Positions 11,620-23,920 of a stretch of DNA of 64,000 nt are shown here, one piece after another. The DNA comes from Rhyzopertha dominica (taxonomy: Eukaryota; Arthropoda; Insecta; Coleoptera; Bostrichidae): positions 620,001-684,000 of the forward strand of contig QCXZ01000075.1 in assembly GCA_025024175.1 (NCBI GenBank). The letters run 5' to 3'. The first letter of the stretch is position 1. Every line of letters starts with the position of its first letter. The position numbers were made by a program, and so were the translations under genes. A model generated the notes under the pieces. The model did no database searches and was not told the DNA's origin. It saw nothing but the letters and a program-made list of their open reading frames with translations.

Positions 11620-11853
11620 GGGAATTTTTTATCGTACAACCGGCAACACCGCACCCATCCGTCACCGTCCGGGCGGCGCACGGCGATTGGTCACCCATTA
11701 CGTCAGCGCGCCGTTCTATTTTTAGCGAAGGCGCACGCGTAGCATTTTTTTCAAATCCGCCATTTTTGTTATTTATCGCCGTCTGTTTATTGTCCACCTC
11801 CGAGATGTTACATAAAAACGGATCATCCACGGCCAACTGACCAGCGCGGACAG
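11620..11853 (+). promoter_or_regulatory. GC-rich promoter and 5' UTR of the PP2C gene
   Basis: A sharp rise in GC and CpG (for example GTCCGGGCGGCGCACGGCG and TCAGCGCGCCG) stands out against AT-rich surroundings, directly upstream of the PP2C first exon. This is the usual look of a broadly expressed gene promoter. No TATA box is placed with confidence. Confidence 0.5.
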
Positions 11854-11923
11854 GTAAGAGCCCCACGTCTTTCGACAGTCGAACGTCGCTGTCAAAATCC
11901 CGTCAACGTGACTGATTTTTCAG
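11854..11923 (+). other. 5' UTR intron of the PP2C gene
   Basis: The donor GTAAGAG at 11854 and the acceptor tttttcag ending at 11923 define a 70-nt intron between a noncoding first exon and the exon carrying the ATG at 11967. Confidence 0.5.
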
Positions 11924-11966
11924 GAATGTGGACGTCCTAGTGCGAAAGATGCGATAGCGGTGTAGA

Positions 11967-14900
11967 ATGGGTGCATTTCTCGACAAGCCAAAGACGGACA
12001 AACTGCTAGAGCAGGGGGAAGGCAACGGGTTAAGATATGGGGTTGCCAGCATGCAGGGGTGGCGCGTGGAGATGGAGGACGCGCACATGGCCAAGACCAA
12101 CTTGGGGGGCGCGCTCAAGGATTGGTCCTACTTCGCTGTGTTCGATGGACACGCGGGGGCCAGGGTGTCCGCTCACTGCGCCGNGCACCTGCTCGATGCC
12201 ATCATGGCCACGGAGGAGTTCCAGGTAGCTAACGCCGCGGATGCCGCCCGACGTGTGGTGCTAATTTCGGTTTGCAGGAGGACGTTATGAAGGGGATACA
12301 CAACGGCTTCCTCCAGTTAGATAATAAGATGCGTCAGTTGCCTGAGATCGTGTCGGGGGAGNATAAGAGCGGATCTACCGCCGTCTGCGCTTTTATTTCG
12401 CCACGCGTCGTCTACATAGCGAACTGCGGCGATTCCAGGGCTGTGCTGTGTCGATCCGGGGTGCCGGTGTTCACCACGCAGGATCACAAACCTGGGTTGC
12501 ACAGCGAGAGAGAGAGGATTGTTAAAGCTGGGGGGTCCGTCATGCTGCAGAGGGTCAGTTCTCATAAATTGTAAAGCTATTGATTAATGACATTAAGCTA
12601 GCATAATAATACAAAGAAAGATACATAACTTCATTATCCAAACAACAATAATAGTAGCACACATTTTACTTATTTAACCAGGTTACAAGAATTGGGTGTT
12701 TTCACATTTTTTAGAAATCATGCCGTGTATATTTGGAGCACCTTTGTTACGTCCTAAAAATTTTTCGAAAAAAAAACCGTTCTGAAGTTCTAATATAAAA
12801 ATTGACCACACAAACGCAGTGTCCCGGGATGGAGACGGTGTGACGTAGCACCCCATGTAAACAAGGAATATAGGTTATGTTACCTACGTGCCTTTGATTG
12901 TGCCGAGTGAAATGAGTTGTTTTCTTGCTTTTAACAGACTCCTCCTAACAACTGGGAGAATGTTTAAGCATGTACAAACCAGAAGCCAACAGCAGGTGGT
13001 GCTTTGTGCCAGTGTTCAAATTTCAAATACATCCGTCAATAGTCTCAACAAAATTTAAAGCAGCCAGAAGGGGTATGACCAAGACAAAATCTACATTTTA
13101 CTGTTGTGAGACTTGGAGTAACTGCATAATTTTTTGCACGAAATTTGTGTTCCGGGCATATCTCGGACTGCAGTATACATATAGGCCCCTCTCGCTTCAC
13201 CTGAAAATAACCTATAGCTGCATCTCCATGTTGCTCACGACTTGCAGTAGACAAAAGATGCATTTCTTTCAAAATATCAGTGATCCATAATGTATTAAAT
13301 TGCAGATTAAGCTGCTTTATTAATTACTTATACCGCTGCTTTAGTGCCTTTGATTTCGGCAGCATTAAAACGTGGGTCGCTCTTGATAAATTCGGTGACT
13401 ATAAACATATCTACAGCGGGCAAATTGTTCGAAGCCGCTTTAACAAAGCATTCCGACAACATATTGTTGAATTCATAAAAAAAACAAACGAGAACACTCA
13501 AACATAACCAATAACGCAAACGAAATACGGAAAGTAGCGGACGCTATCTTGTTTAAATGGGGTGGGTGATACGTCACAGCCAGTCCTAGTCAATCTGAGC
13601 GTGTCTTAAAACTGCGTTGTTGCCACGTTGCGCACTGAGAAGTTGTAACCAATTTATCTTGGTTAAAAAAATTTTTGCAGCCTTATGGATACAGATACAC
13701 ACTTAATTAATTAAGTACTCTTTTTTAATGTATAAAAGTTTATATTTTATAACTAGTGAACACATCCAATTGTAACAGCAGCTAACTTCTGCAGAGATGC
13801 AAACACCTGTCTGGCGTTTAAATCTAAATAATAAAAAAGAACAATATTATCTAAAGAATTAAAGAATTTCATGAACTAAACTACTACTACCAAAAATAAA
13901 TCTATATAAATCATATTCAACCATTCATTTTACAATTTTTTGTGTCTAGTTTTAGTGTTACTGTAGAAACTAAAAGCATCAAATTTATGACTTCTTTTAC
14001 CTGTTTCCTTCTGAACCTTTGGTAACTATAATTTTGTCTTGTAACCGGCAAACTGTTTGTGTAGACACCCGAAAGATTTTTATAATGATAAGTAACTGTT
14101 TGCAAAATACAGGGTACGCCCCAGGCTCGTATTTTCTTTGTTTTTTTAGGTATAACCTTAAGATATATGTCAAATTGTAGGTCTTTTTGAACTCTTTAAA
14201 AATAGCATAGTGAGTGTCCAAATTTTTTTTTGCAGATTGCGATATTTTGTTTTATTCACTTTGCCAATTATGTCTTTCTGTAGTTAAACCTAGATATTTT
14301 GCTGAAAAAACCTTTTCTATTTTTTTGTCCTCAATGACAAGATCAGAATTTGTTGGGAACACTGTCAGCGTAATTGCTAAAGGTTACACTCACTGTCTTG
14401 TTTGTATTCAGTGTTAAATAATTCTCATTAAGCTACAGTTTTATCTTTGTAGCTTTTTTCAGAACATATTCTCACGCTTTGGCTTCACCAATGATAACAG
14501 TGTCACCTGCATACGATAATACAATACAGCTTTCACTGAAAACCTCCGGCAAGTCATTTATGTGGACCACAAAAAGAGGTAGTCCCAAAATGGTTCCTTA
14601 CGGAACACCTATTTCAATTTTATAATAAACACTTTTTTATCATTGAGTCTAACTAACATTAATATCTGAGATTAAAAAACTTTAAGTTATTTGAGAAATC
14701 TAATACTATGTGACAAAGAATTATCAAAATTGAAAACCTCACAGAAAAAAATGTACATTATATGAAACGACTGGTCAAATACCACAATAATAATTGGGAA
14801 GCAATGCTTTATTATTATTGTTGGTCTTCTTTTTTTGTAGGTTAATGGAAGTCTTGCTGTCAGCAGGGCTCTAGGTGATTATGAATACAAAAATGTAGAA

Positions 14901-17900
14901 GGTAAGTAAAAATTATGTTATTTATAGCATTTTAGAGTTAATTTCGTAAGTCTACCACACATAAAAATATTTTTGGAATATACAACTCAATAATCTTGAC
15001 AAGTTTGATGAACAGCTTTTTTTTCACATTTCGAACAGTGGAGGGTTTGTACCAATGCAATATATGTTGTTTTCAAGCTTGTTTTTGTTGTTGTTGACCC
15101 TTCCCAGATATGTACTGCGTCACACTAGCCAAATTCTAACTTGATACGTTTAAATTTAGTGTGAAACTGGCTTCTTTCATCTGCTGTCATTTTTTAATGT
15201 CGGAATATTATTTAAAGACATCCCATTTGGTGGACGTTTACAACAACTAATCAACATTTGCAGGTATGGGTCCCTATGAACAGTTGGTCTCTCCGGAACC
15301 GGAAATTTCCGTCAGGGATAGAGATGACAGTTTAGATGAATTCCTCGTTTTGGCGTGCGATGGCATTTGGGATGTGATGACGAACGAAGACTTGTGCCAG
15401 TACATACACTCTCGGCTATTGCTTACAGATAATCTTCAAGATATTACCAGTCAAGTTATTGATACGTGTTTATACAAGGTAAAATAATTTTGTGCTGCTC
15501 TTTATTGACATTTCTTTATACATTTTTTTTTTATTTTTAATTAAGGAACACTTATTTGCTGCAATTAAAAGCATTGTTGGTACACAATCACCATCTTTTT
15601 ACATTTTGCATGAGTTCTTTTAGTGACTTGCCTGATTTAAGTCCACTGGGATAAAATCAAGTGACCTTAGGGGGAAAGGCACAAAAAAATTTTGAAACTG
15701 TAACCAGTTTATTCTGCTGACTNATTCTAATCCTATTTCGTTATCCCCATCTATTTCAAATTAGATTAATAGCCCTGCCTTTTTTGGTCTTTTTCACATT
15801 GCCATATATCTGGCTCGATCTTTTGACTTTTAATTGGACTGCAATTTGTAATTTGTGTAATTTTTTGAACTGCTTCCTGACAATAGCAAAATCAAGCTCT
15901 CTGCACTGTAGGATTATTTTGCATTATGCATTTTCGAATTCAACAAAAAGGATACAATGTTTTGTTTTAAAATTTGCCCAGGTGTGTCAATCGATTCTAA
16001 TTACATTTGATTTTAGAGTTAGTTTTAATTTCTTTTAATAATCGTTTGAAAGGTAATTCTTATAGTGAATAGATATTTTATTGAACTATATATTGTCCCT
16101 TCTGGTGCAATACTTACAATACTTACTTAAAGTAAAGGCTTTACTGCCTAAAAATTTCGTAAATACTGGAACAAATAATAATTGGAAGATATAAATGCTT
16201 TTGGCGAGTTCACAAACTTCTATGAGGTTTTTGCATTACCTTCCAAGTCTGTAATTTACCTTTCATTACTCAAAGAGTATAACTTAGTAAACTAACTGGT
16301 AAATAGTCATTATAATTACACTGATAGACTGACAGAGTATTGCGGAATGATTCACTTGTAAAATTTGCGTTCTTTCAAGATTTCCGTGTGTTCGTAGGAC
16401 GTTTATAGGTTTCCATGTACTCTATCGTTGCAGGGCAGTCGAGATAACATGAGCATAGTGTTGGTGGTGTTCCCGGGTGCCCCCACTCCCTCTCAGGAAG
16501 CCATGCAGGCCGAGAAAGAATTGGACGCTAGCTTGGAGAGGCGTATCAAAGGTTGTTTTATGTGTATCTAACATTGATTTTTTTTCGTTCTGTGCCTAAC
16601 ACTGTCCACACACACGTACACTGATGTTACGACAAAGAAAAATGTGATCCTTGAAACTTTACGCTTAGATTTTACGGAGTTAGGTTTATTCCCCTTAGGA
16701 TGTCGTTCGATAATACACACAATCAATTTTAAAGAACCAAATATTCCTCAAGTGCTTCTCTCATCTATGATAGCAATAATAATGATACTGTATTTAAATT
16801 TGATAGGTTTTCCGTCGAGACTTGCACTATAAGTTGATTGCCGTGGAATTGAACTTTATCAATGGATTGTTTTTTGACGGTATTTTCGATGCCCAAATTT
16901 ACGTCTTTCAGTATTCGAAGTATTCCAAAGGATTGTTCTAGCAATACCTGTATTAGTATTAAAAAATCGTGATCAGCACATAATTTATGCAATACCTACG
17001 AATATTGGCTGTGTTTTTGAGTCTCAAATACTTAGAATACAGAGTAATTTAATAATGGTACATACAACTTTAAAATGAAAAACACTTGAATTAAATGTTC
17101 AACTTATACATTTAAATAATTATGATTGGGCATTTTTTTTACAATATTTATTTGGCACATTTAAAAAAAAAAGTTGTAGTTTAATAATTTTCTTGCAAAA
17201 AATGACTATAGTTATTAATATCTTACTCTGTATCATTTTTAAAGTTATGATTTCAGCCTGTATTAAAAAAAAATCTTAGAACCTTCGATTGTGGCCTCCC
17301 CTTATTAATATAACCATACAACTTGTCAAAATTTGCACACGGATTCATTTGTCAATTAAAATTTTTTAAATGGTGACAGTTAAGAATGAACTTTTAATAC
17401 CTTGTAGATTTTCCATTTCCTTTATAGATTCTTTCTTTTGTAAGTGAAAGTTTTACAATTTTTGAAGTAGAATATGAACTTGTCCAGTGTCTGAGCTTTA
17501 TAATGGACACACTTATGGAATATATTGTTAATTATTCTGCTTTGACAAAATGTGAATGCGTTGTAGGCACTTCTAATATTGTTTGAACTATTAACCTACA
17601 AGCACGGATTTGACATATTTAATAAGGGCAAATTATTTAGTCAATAAAGTAATTACTGCATTATTTCTCATTAAGTGGTATTACAGAGGTTGTTCAATAG
17701 TTTCTAAAGGGCTTAAATATTTATAATAAATATTAATTATCTCATTTTCCATTGTAAGGTGTAAAAAATAAGGTTCTATTTCATAAGTTTTGTCTACAAA
17801 AGCCCTTTATTGCAAAGTTTGTATATGAGCTGTCACAAGTAACACTACAGTTACTGTTTGATTAAAAAGAATGTACCTAATGTATTCTGTTACCTTGCTG

Positions 17901-20900
17901 TTTGATTCCATCCTGATAAAATTTCAACGTTTTGTCATCAAAAAATTGAATCAAGTGTATTTTTTACTTAAATTTGATTTAATGAGAACATTAGACTGAT
18001 GATAATTTTGCCAAAGTAACAAAGTTCTGTTGGTTTTTGCCGTAAAGCTGTGAGTTGTTGACATAATTATGCAGGCTGTACTTGTAACTGTTAACTGTAT
18101 TTTGAGACATTATATGCACTCATTCCTCGTAGAAAAAATTAAATTTGACTTAATACAAAGCAATTTTACGACTCTTCTCACACTTTTTGACATCACACGA
18201 CACTAACAAACTTTAATATAAAAAAACACACCCTATTGTTGTATGAAACACGATTAATTTTTTTTCTCCACCGAGGTCTTCCTTCACCGCAACTATCTCT
18301 AGTCGTTTTTCCTTTCTGTGATATTTTCTCGCTCGTTGTAAGTTGTCTGTTGAAATTAATAAACTTGAGAAAGTACGAGACGGTGGTTTTATTCTACTCG
18401 TTCTGTTTTTCTTTTGCAGAGATCGTTGAGCAGGGTGCGAATGTAAATTTTTCTGAAGTACTGCAGCATTTGGTAACGTTGGATTTAGAGGGACTGCCCC
18501 CTGGGGGAGGCATAGCGGCAAAGTGAGTAAAACAATCCATGTCTTTGTTGTTGGCTTGGCGTGGAAAGTAAAAAATGCGGTCCCTGCTAAGTTGCGGTTT
18601 TTTTATTATAATTTATGGGCCTCGAAAGCCAGCAGAGGGAACAGTTGTTTAAGTTAAGTAAATGAACTTTCTATTTCCAATTATGAAAGTTAAATTATAA
18701 TTGAAAATCACCTAAATAAGTTCACGATCTAAATTTTTTAATGTGTGGACAGAATATTATGTAATTGTTACTATTGGTTTATTAAATTGTGCTTGGGGGT
18801 AGTTCAATACATTTTTATATATTTTTAAAAGAACACCCTGTATATTATTGTTTATTTGGATTCTTCCTTTAATTTTAGTGTGACAAGGTTGTAGAATTAT
18901 TTCATTTTTTAGAAAATCTGGCATCAAAATTTGACCATACTGTCTTATTATTTTAATAGCATGCAGTTTAACTTAGCTGATTTTGCAAATTAATTTCCTT
19001 TGATATGATAATAAAGAATTAGGTATTTATTTTTAATGGTTTTCGAGAAATTATATTTTATAGGTTTTATTATTTTAGTCCTTTTTATAATGGGGGGTAT
19101 CATTATTACTCCAATAAAATAGCACACCATCTGAAAATACAAGTATAACCAACATAGATGGTCCATAAATATTTAAACCAAAACTATTGGAAACTACGTA
19201 ATAGGACCATTCTTTTTTTAAGGTGCTTTGAATTTATAGAGAGACTTTTAGAGAATACATTTTCTGATTTCTTTTAAACGTTCCCTTGGCTTATTTTTAA
19301 CATGATGCGGCTCCTGCCCACTGTAGATAAATAATAATGATGTAGATTATAACAGATTTTCATGAAGATGTATACGGAGAAAGTTGGCAATTTGGTGCCC
19401 AGTAGTGTCTCTGGACTTAACATTCATTGACTGTTTTGTGTTCCAAGAGTAAGAAATATACATTTTCTAACAATATTTTCAACAAATAATTTTAGTTAGA
19501 CAGTGAAAGTAAAAGCGGGTGGTATTTATAAAAACTGATGTTGCTTCTTAAATATTAATCTTCACTACTAAGTCTAACTGTATCCACTTTATAAAATTAT
19601 TTGTTGTTGTTTAATATTTTTATACAGTCTTTTGGAGGAATAGAAAGGAAATAAATTATTTACTTTGAAAGAGACAAAAAACAAAATTCTNAAGTTTATT
19701 GGTCAAGTCAGTTGAATTTTTAGTAGCAGAAAAATTTTCTAAATTCAACATTTTACGAAGAATCAAATTTATGAAACAAAGTCTGATGGGACAGTTATTT
19801 AAATAATCGTTCTTATCTAAAATAACTAAACATTTATTCTCTGAGAATCTACCTAATTGTGTCAAAAGACAAATAATCTTTTTTGATTGGTGAGAAAATG
19901 CTTTTAATAGATTTTTTTTAATAACGAAATTATATTGGGAACCAAAAGCCTTTTAATTTCTAGGTTTCATGTTGAGTTGTTAGATTAGTTGGTCCAGTTT
20001 TACTTAGTTTATCTAATTTTGTTTAAAGTGGATATAGTTAAACCGGGTGAAGATTAATCTTTAAGGAGTAGCATTACTAAATTTCCACTTTGGGTTAATG
20101 GGTGTTTACAATATTTAAAAATTGATTTGTCTGCTGCTAAATACCAAATTTTGGTTCTACTAACTACACCTGTATTAAACTTTGATATTTATAAATCATG
20201 AGCATTTTATTATTAACAGGCCTGCAAAAAATGGAAATAATTCTACAGTTCCATTAAATACTGTAATAATAATCACATAATATTCCTCCACACACTGTAT
20301 AAAACACTTCTTTATTATTAATTTCTGTGTTGTGGAAGGATTATCTCAATTTCTTCGTCACCGCGAATAAATTTTGATTTTTATTCGTTTTCGAATTTAC
20401 GATTGGCATTTTCCCACCCCCTCTTTTTCGTTTGTTTCAGACGGGCTTACATAGAGGAAGTTTTCAAGAGGTTATGTCCAGACAGAGCAGACACTGTAAG
20501 TTGGGACATCAGCACATATTGACTTAACAATAAAAAGAGAAAACCAAACGAGTTTGTACAATTTCCGAACGTGACGGACGAACAATCGTCGTCCTCGCTT
20601 TCGGAGACACGCACAAAATAATACTAGTTCTGAGAAATAAACAGCTTGCCGTTTCGTCCTTTGAACGGAGTCTTGTGTAATTTTTGTAAATAGTGGGGCT
20701 TTTTTTTTTTCTTAAATACGGTTAGAAGTCGAAAGGGGTTGATCGTTATTTAACGCCATCCCCTTTCGACTTCTTCAATTTTTTTCTATAATTTTGCTGG
20801 GGAAATTGTCGGACATAAGCATGTCATGTGACCTAAGAGAGCACATATTTTATATACAGGTTGAAAAATAAAATTCGAGTTTCCGAAAAGCGGAAATTGG

Positions 20901-21328
20901 GAATTTTGCGCGAGGGTTCCTATAGTTTCTTTTTTTATCTGTGTACCTTGTGTAGATAAAAGTTGTGTAATTTGGTGTGGAACCCCGCTTTAAAGTAGCA
21001 ATACTGTAGTAGAGCGGAGCAATATTTTTTTAACGTTTCATTTCATCTTGTACAATAATAACATATGTGTAGTAGGTTCTACGGACGTGTATATTTTGTA
21101 AGAAGACCTTCGTTTGCCATGCTTTGTACATTACTATCACACACGTTTTTTTTTTTGTTTCATTTTTATTCAGTAAACTAGTTGATAATCTGCAATTCTC
21201 GTTTTATTCCTTGACGATTATTACTAACACGTTGGTTCAGCATGCGGTGCAATTTTGTACTTGAACGACGATGGACGGAGACAATCTGATTAATTTTGGT
21301 TTTTCAGGACGAGGACCCAGACACATAA
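11967..21328 (+). CDS. alph: PP2C-family Ser/Thr phosphatase (PPM1A/PPM1B type; Drosophila alphabet)
   Basis: Exons are 11967-12224, 12278-12553, 14841-14901, 15264-15478, 16434-16551, 18420-18522 and 20441-20495 or 20522, with an alternative last exon at 21308-21328. Splice phases agree throughout, and the product is about 368-370 residues. It is a Mg/Mn-dependent metallophosphatase that removes phosphate from Ser/Thr; family members damp stress-kinase and Ras/MAPK signalling. Metal and phosphate ligands are intact: R33, E37 and D38 in [14 protein letters not shown] at 60-64, CDGIWDVM, and SRDNMS. Gly2 in MGAFLDKPK is a myristoylation-type start. The C-terminal helical segment ([19 protein letters not shown], then PPGG) matches the PPM1A tail. 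N bases at 12184 and 12362 fall in conserved codons (Glu and Asp/Asn expected). Introns carry several transposon relics. Confidence 0.92.
12815..13620 (+). mobile_element. THAP-domain (P-element-like) DNA transposon relic in a PP2C intron
   Basis: Both ends carry inverted-repeat-like words: left tgtgacgtagcacccc...gtaaacaagg, and right, as its complement, tgtgacgtatcaccc...ttaaacaaga. Inside, the frames around 12998-13110 read [17 protein letters not shown] and [17 protein letters not shown], in the order of a THAP domain (CxxPxC, then a '..ARRD..SxKSTFxCCEDHF' block). It is badly frameshifted and clearly dead. Boundaries are approximate. Confidence 0.42.
14195..14645 (-). mobile_element. non-LTR retrotransposon RT fragment in a PP2C intron
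   Basis: Minus-strand translation of about 14480-14615 reads GVP-stop-GTILG, then [18 protein letters not shown], then [11 protein letters not shown]. This is the 'GVPQGTILGPLLF..YINDL' and 'YADDT' region of jockey/CR1-type reverse transcriptases, with the catalytic YADD mutated to YAGD and an in-frame stop. It may extend left to about 13900. Confidence 0.65.
16765..16992 (-). mobile_element. possible RTE-like RT relic in a PP2C intron
   Basis: A 75-codon minus frame contains [28 protein letters not shown] and VKKQS. The spacing is that of the 'YADD.D.I.....F..I......MGL.IN..KTK' block of RTE-clade reverse transcriptases. The similarity is weak and read by eye; chance is possible. Confidence 0.35.
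18524..20440 (+). other. PP2C intron without recognisable features
   Basis: AT-rich intron; one N at 19691. No exon, RNA gene or recognisable transposon coding segment was seen. Confidence 0.4.
21308..21328 (+). CDS. alph: alternative last coding exon of the PP2C gene (DEDPDT)
   Basis: The donor GTAAGT at 20496, within the 20441 exon, can splice to the acceptor tttttcag ending at 21307. This replaces the C-terminus VSWDISTY (stop at 20522) with DEDPDT and a stop at 21328. Both ends are in frame. The acidic end resembles the acidic termini of other PPM1A/B proteins, so it may be the main form. The poly(A) signal is at 21412-21417. Confidence 0.55.
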   Translation, partial: DEDPDT

Positions 21329-21411
21329 AAAATGTACAATGCGGTTAAACATAAGTAAACAGTAAGTTACGTAAATAGTGTAAGTTAAGCGAACCCCTAG
21401 GCATAGTTATC

Positions 21412-21417
21412 AATAAA
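21412..21417 (+). terminator. poly(A) signal of the PP2C gene (distal)
   Basis: AATAAA lies 84 nt after the alternative stop. An intermediate candidate (AAAATAAAA, about 20867) would serve the isoform ending at 20522. Confidence 0.5.
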
Positions 21418-21429
21418 AACACAGCAACT

Positions 21430-23115
21430 GCTAAAAAAAGGTTTTATTGATTTTTGTACTTTTGAACTATTTTTAGTTCATTTGAACCCAACGTTTTTCA
21501 CTTTAACTGCACACAGTACGATCTTATCACCATTGCTTATATCTGGTTTTCGGTTTAAGTTTTTTAAAAATTCCATTAGCTCAAACATACATATAATATA
21601 CATATGACTCCTATTTTCACATTTTAAATATTACAATTAGGGTAATAGAGAAAGATGATAGAAAGGGAACAAGGAATCACTAATTTTCATAAACTACTGA
21701 ATAATTTTAGAGATAAATAATTGTTTATATGAAAGATTCAAACTAGCTTTTACATGTAAATATCGATCACCAGTTTTTAGATAACACAATTTTTAAACAT
21801 TTTGATGCAATAATTATCGATTAGTGCTGGATCTTTTCGTTTAATTGGCCGCTGTGAATATCTGCCTTTGTAAAGCTGTACCAGAAGTACAATGAATTTT
21901 AAATCTACAAAAACAAACTGGAATTACAACCATAAATGAAGCAATGCTCTTATTAAAAAAAAACAGTTTAGTAATTTCAATCATTTTCAAATTACTAGAC
22001 AAATTTTCCTTATTCTAATACTAAATAAGTTTTTTATTAGCAGATAAGGAAGTAACTCGAGCATAGTAAGGAAATCTTGATCTAACGAAAATATTTTTAA
22101 CTGACATTTTTCCTTTGTAACAAGCATCTTTTATAAAAACATGCTTTGATACAACACTATTTTAAACAAACAGGGTATTGAACTTTTCCAATATTTTGCA
22201 TCTCAGGAACATGAATTTTTGTTTCAATTAAACATTACCAACCTGTGTAGGAATCACTAAAGTTGAGACTGTATATTTGTTAGTTATTTGTTTAATTTTC
22301 TATTTTTTGTAACCTTCAGTATATCGAACTTTATTAGCATGTGGTTTCAATTTTTATCTGATTAGGTACAATAATATAATCAACGTTTTTGGTAGCATAA
22401 TGGGAGTCATGAATATTTAAAAATTAAAGTGTCTAAATTAGGGTGTATAGAAAATTAAACTTCTTTTATCTTTATTGCGAGCTTTTTGGGAGTGTCTTGC
22501 ATTTTTCAGTCTCAAAAGGTTTCTTAATTGTAATTTACATTGAAAAGAGGACAAAGCAAAGTTACCCTAGTATAACTACAGCATAAACAAGAGTAAAGAT
22601 TTGATAGTTAAAAAAGTAGATACATTTATACATAAAATCTAGACAGGGGAAGTTATTAGAAGTACACAGGTAGGTAGTTACGTAGAGAAAAACGGTTTAA
22701 AAATGGAGAAGATTGTTTCTTTTGTTAATCTTATGAATTTGTTATTAATGTTTCACTTCTTAACAGGCTTTTTTTAAATCTAAACGGTCAAATTCGAAAA
22801 GTTGAAAATAATTGGTTGTTTTACAACTTTAAAACTACACAAATTAGGAAATCTTGTGATTGCTACACTTATAAAATGCGAATTGAATCAAATGAATCGA
22901 TTGATTGATTCACTACGACACGTGGATTGATCCACCCATCTCTATGTCAATTCTGAATGGTGCATTTGACCTAATACCAGTGCATTCAAAGTCACTTATT
23001 CTACTCTCTAGAAGCAAGATGCTTGTGTCAAAGTTAGATTCGTATATGGTACACATTAAAAAATAGGTTGACGAATTATTATTGGTAGATGTAGTGTAGT
23101 ACCCAAGAAAATGTT
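21430..23115. other. intergenic between the PP2C gene and the zinc-finger array
   Basis: AT-rich with no exon. Near 22959-22976 the minus strand carries TTAGGTCAAATGCA, a good match to the first half-site found upstream of the zinc-finger units. Confidence 0.4.
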
Positions 23116-23157
23116 ATAGTTCAAATGCATCATGTTGGATCGTGGTAGTTCACCTGT
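23116..23157 (+). promoter_or_regulatory. degenerate half-site pair upstream of unit 1
   Basis: ATAGTTCAAATGCA (23116-23129) and GTAGTTCACCTGTA (23144-23157) resemble the paired element of units 2-4, but with a 14-nt rather than 6-nt spacer and a poor second half. The site lies about 270 nt before the unit 1 ATG. Confidence 0.35.
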
Positions 23158-23424
23158 ACAACTGTCAAATGGTTGCCTACGTTCTAAATTCATTATTCGT
23201 GTAATTTGTGCTTGTTTTTTCTGTATTTTCATTAATAATTAGAGAGTTGGACAAATTTCTAACGCATGATTATTACAGATAAAGAATTTTCCTTTGAAGT
23301 ACAACTTCTGTGCATCGTTTAACCCTTATTCTTATCCAAAATAAGGAAACATTCATAATTTAATTTACATGTGCAATGGATATTGTTTAATTTAGCCAAG
23401 AAAAGGGGTGAATTTTTCTGAGCA

Positions 23425-23920
23425 ATGGAAGAAGCTGATCCACTAGATTGCAAAACAGAACCATACCTTTGTCACTCCATAAAAAACGAAGCAGAATGCG
23501 ATAATGAATCCTCAGATCAAAGCATGGAGATGGAATACTGCAAGCTAGACTTTGATTCCTCCGATTCCTTGAAGTACGAATCAGATTCAGTCCCGTTTGA
23601 AGAAGTATCGTGTAAACGTGAACCAGACTTTTCTGATGGGCCGGAAATTTCAAGCCCCGGTATCGAAACTGTGTATTTGGNAACAGACACTTCGCAGTTA
23701 GCTAATTATGTACCGGAAGGTGATGCTGCCGTTTTGAATTCGGTCAATAACGAGGCACGTTGCGAAAAAAAGCCCAGGGCTCGTTGCGAAAAGTGTTCTA
23801 AACGAACCAAGACGTGTTTGTGCTTTTTCAGCTGCCAGCTTTGTGGAAAGGCGTTTCCTACGAAGACCCACCTTATGCGACATGTATGTCAGGCACTTAG
23901 TAAAGAAATGATAGGTCGCG
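23425..23920 (+). CDS. unit 1 exon A: acidic N-terminus and Cys-rich block
   Basis: The ATG sits in the context gagcaATGGAAG, shared in outline with units 2 and 3 (aagcaATGGA). The exon encodes DPLDCKTEP, SIKNEAE (psi-K-x-E), SVPFEEVSCKREPDFSDG, IETVYL, and then a block with nine cysteines (CEKCSKRTKTCLCFFSC, then CQLCGKAF...HLMRHVC). The last part is a C2H2-like finger whose final ligand may be Cys. It ends in phase 1 at GGTCGCG|gtaagt. One N falls at 23681. Confidence 0.72.

Noticed and set aside
11564..11866. Open frames on both strands in the PP2C promoter
   Set aside because: GC-rich sequence has few stops; no domain similarity, and the region is better explained as promoter and 5' UTR.
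18213..18521. Minus-strand 102-codon frame
   Set aside because: Antisense shadow of the sixth PP2C coding exon and its flanking intron.
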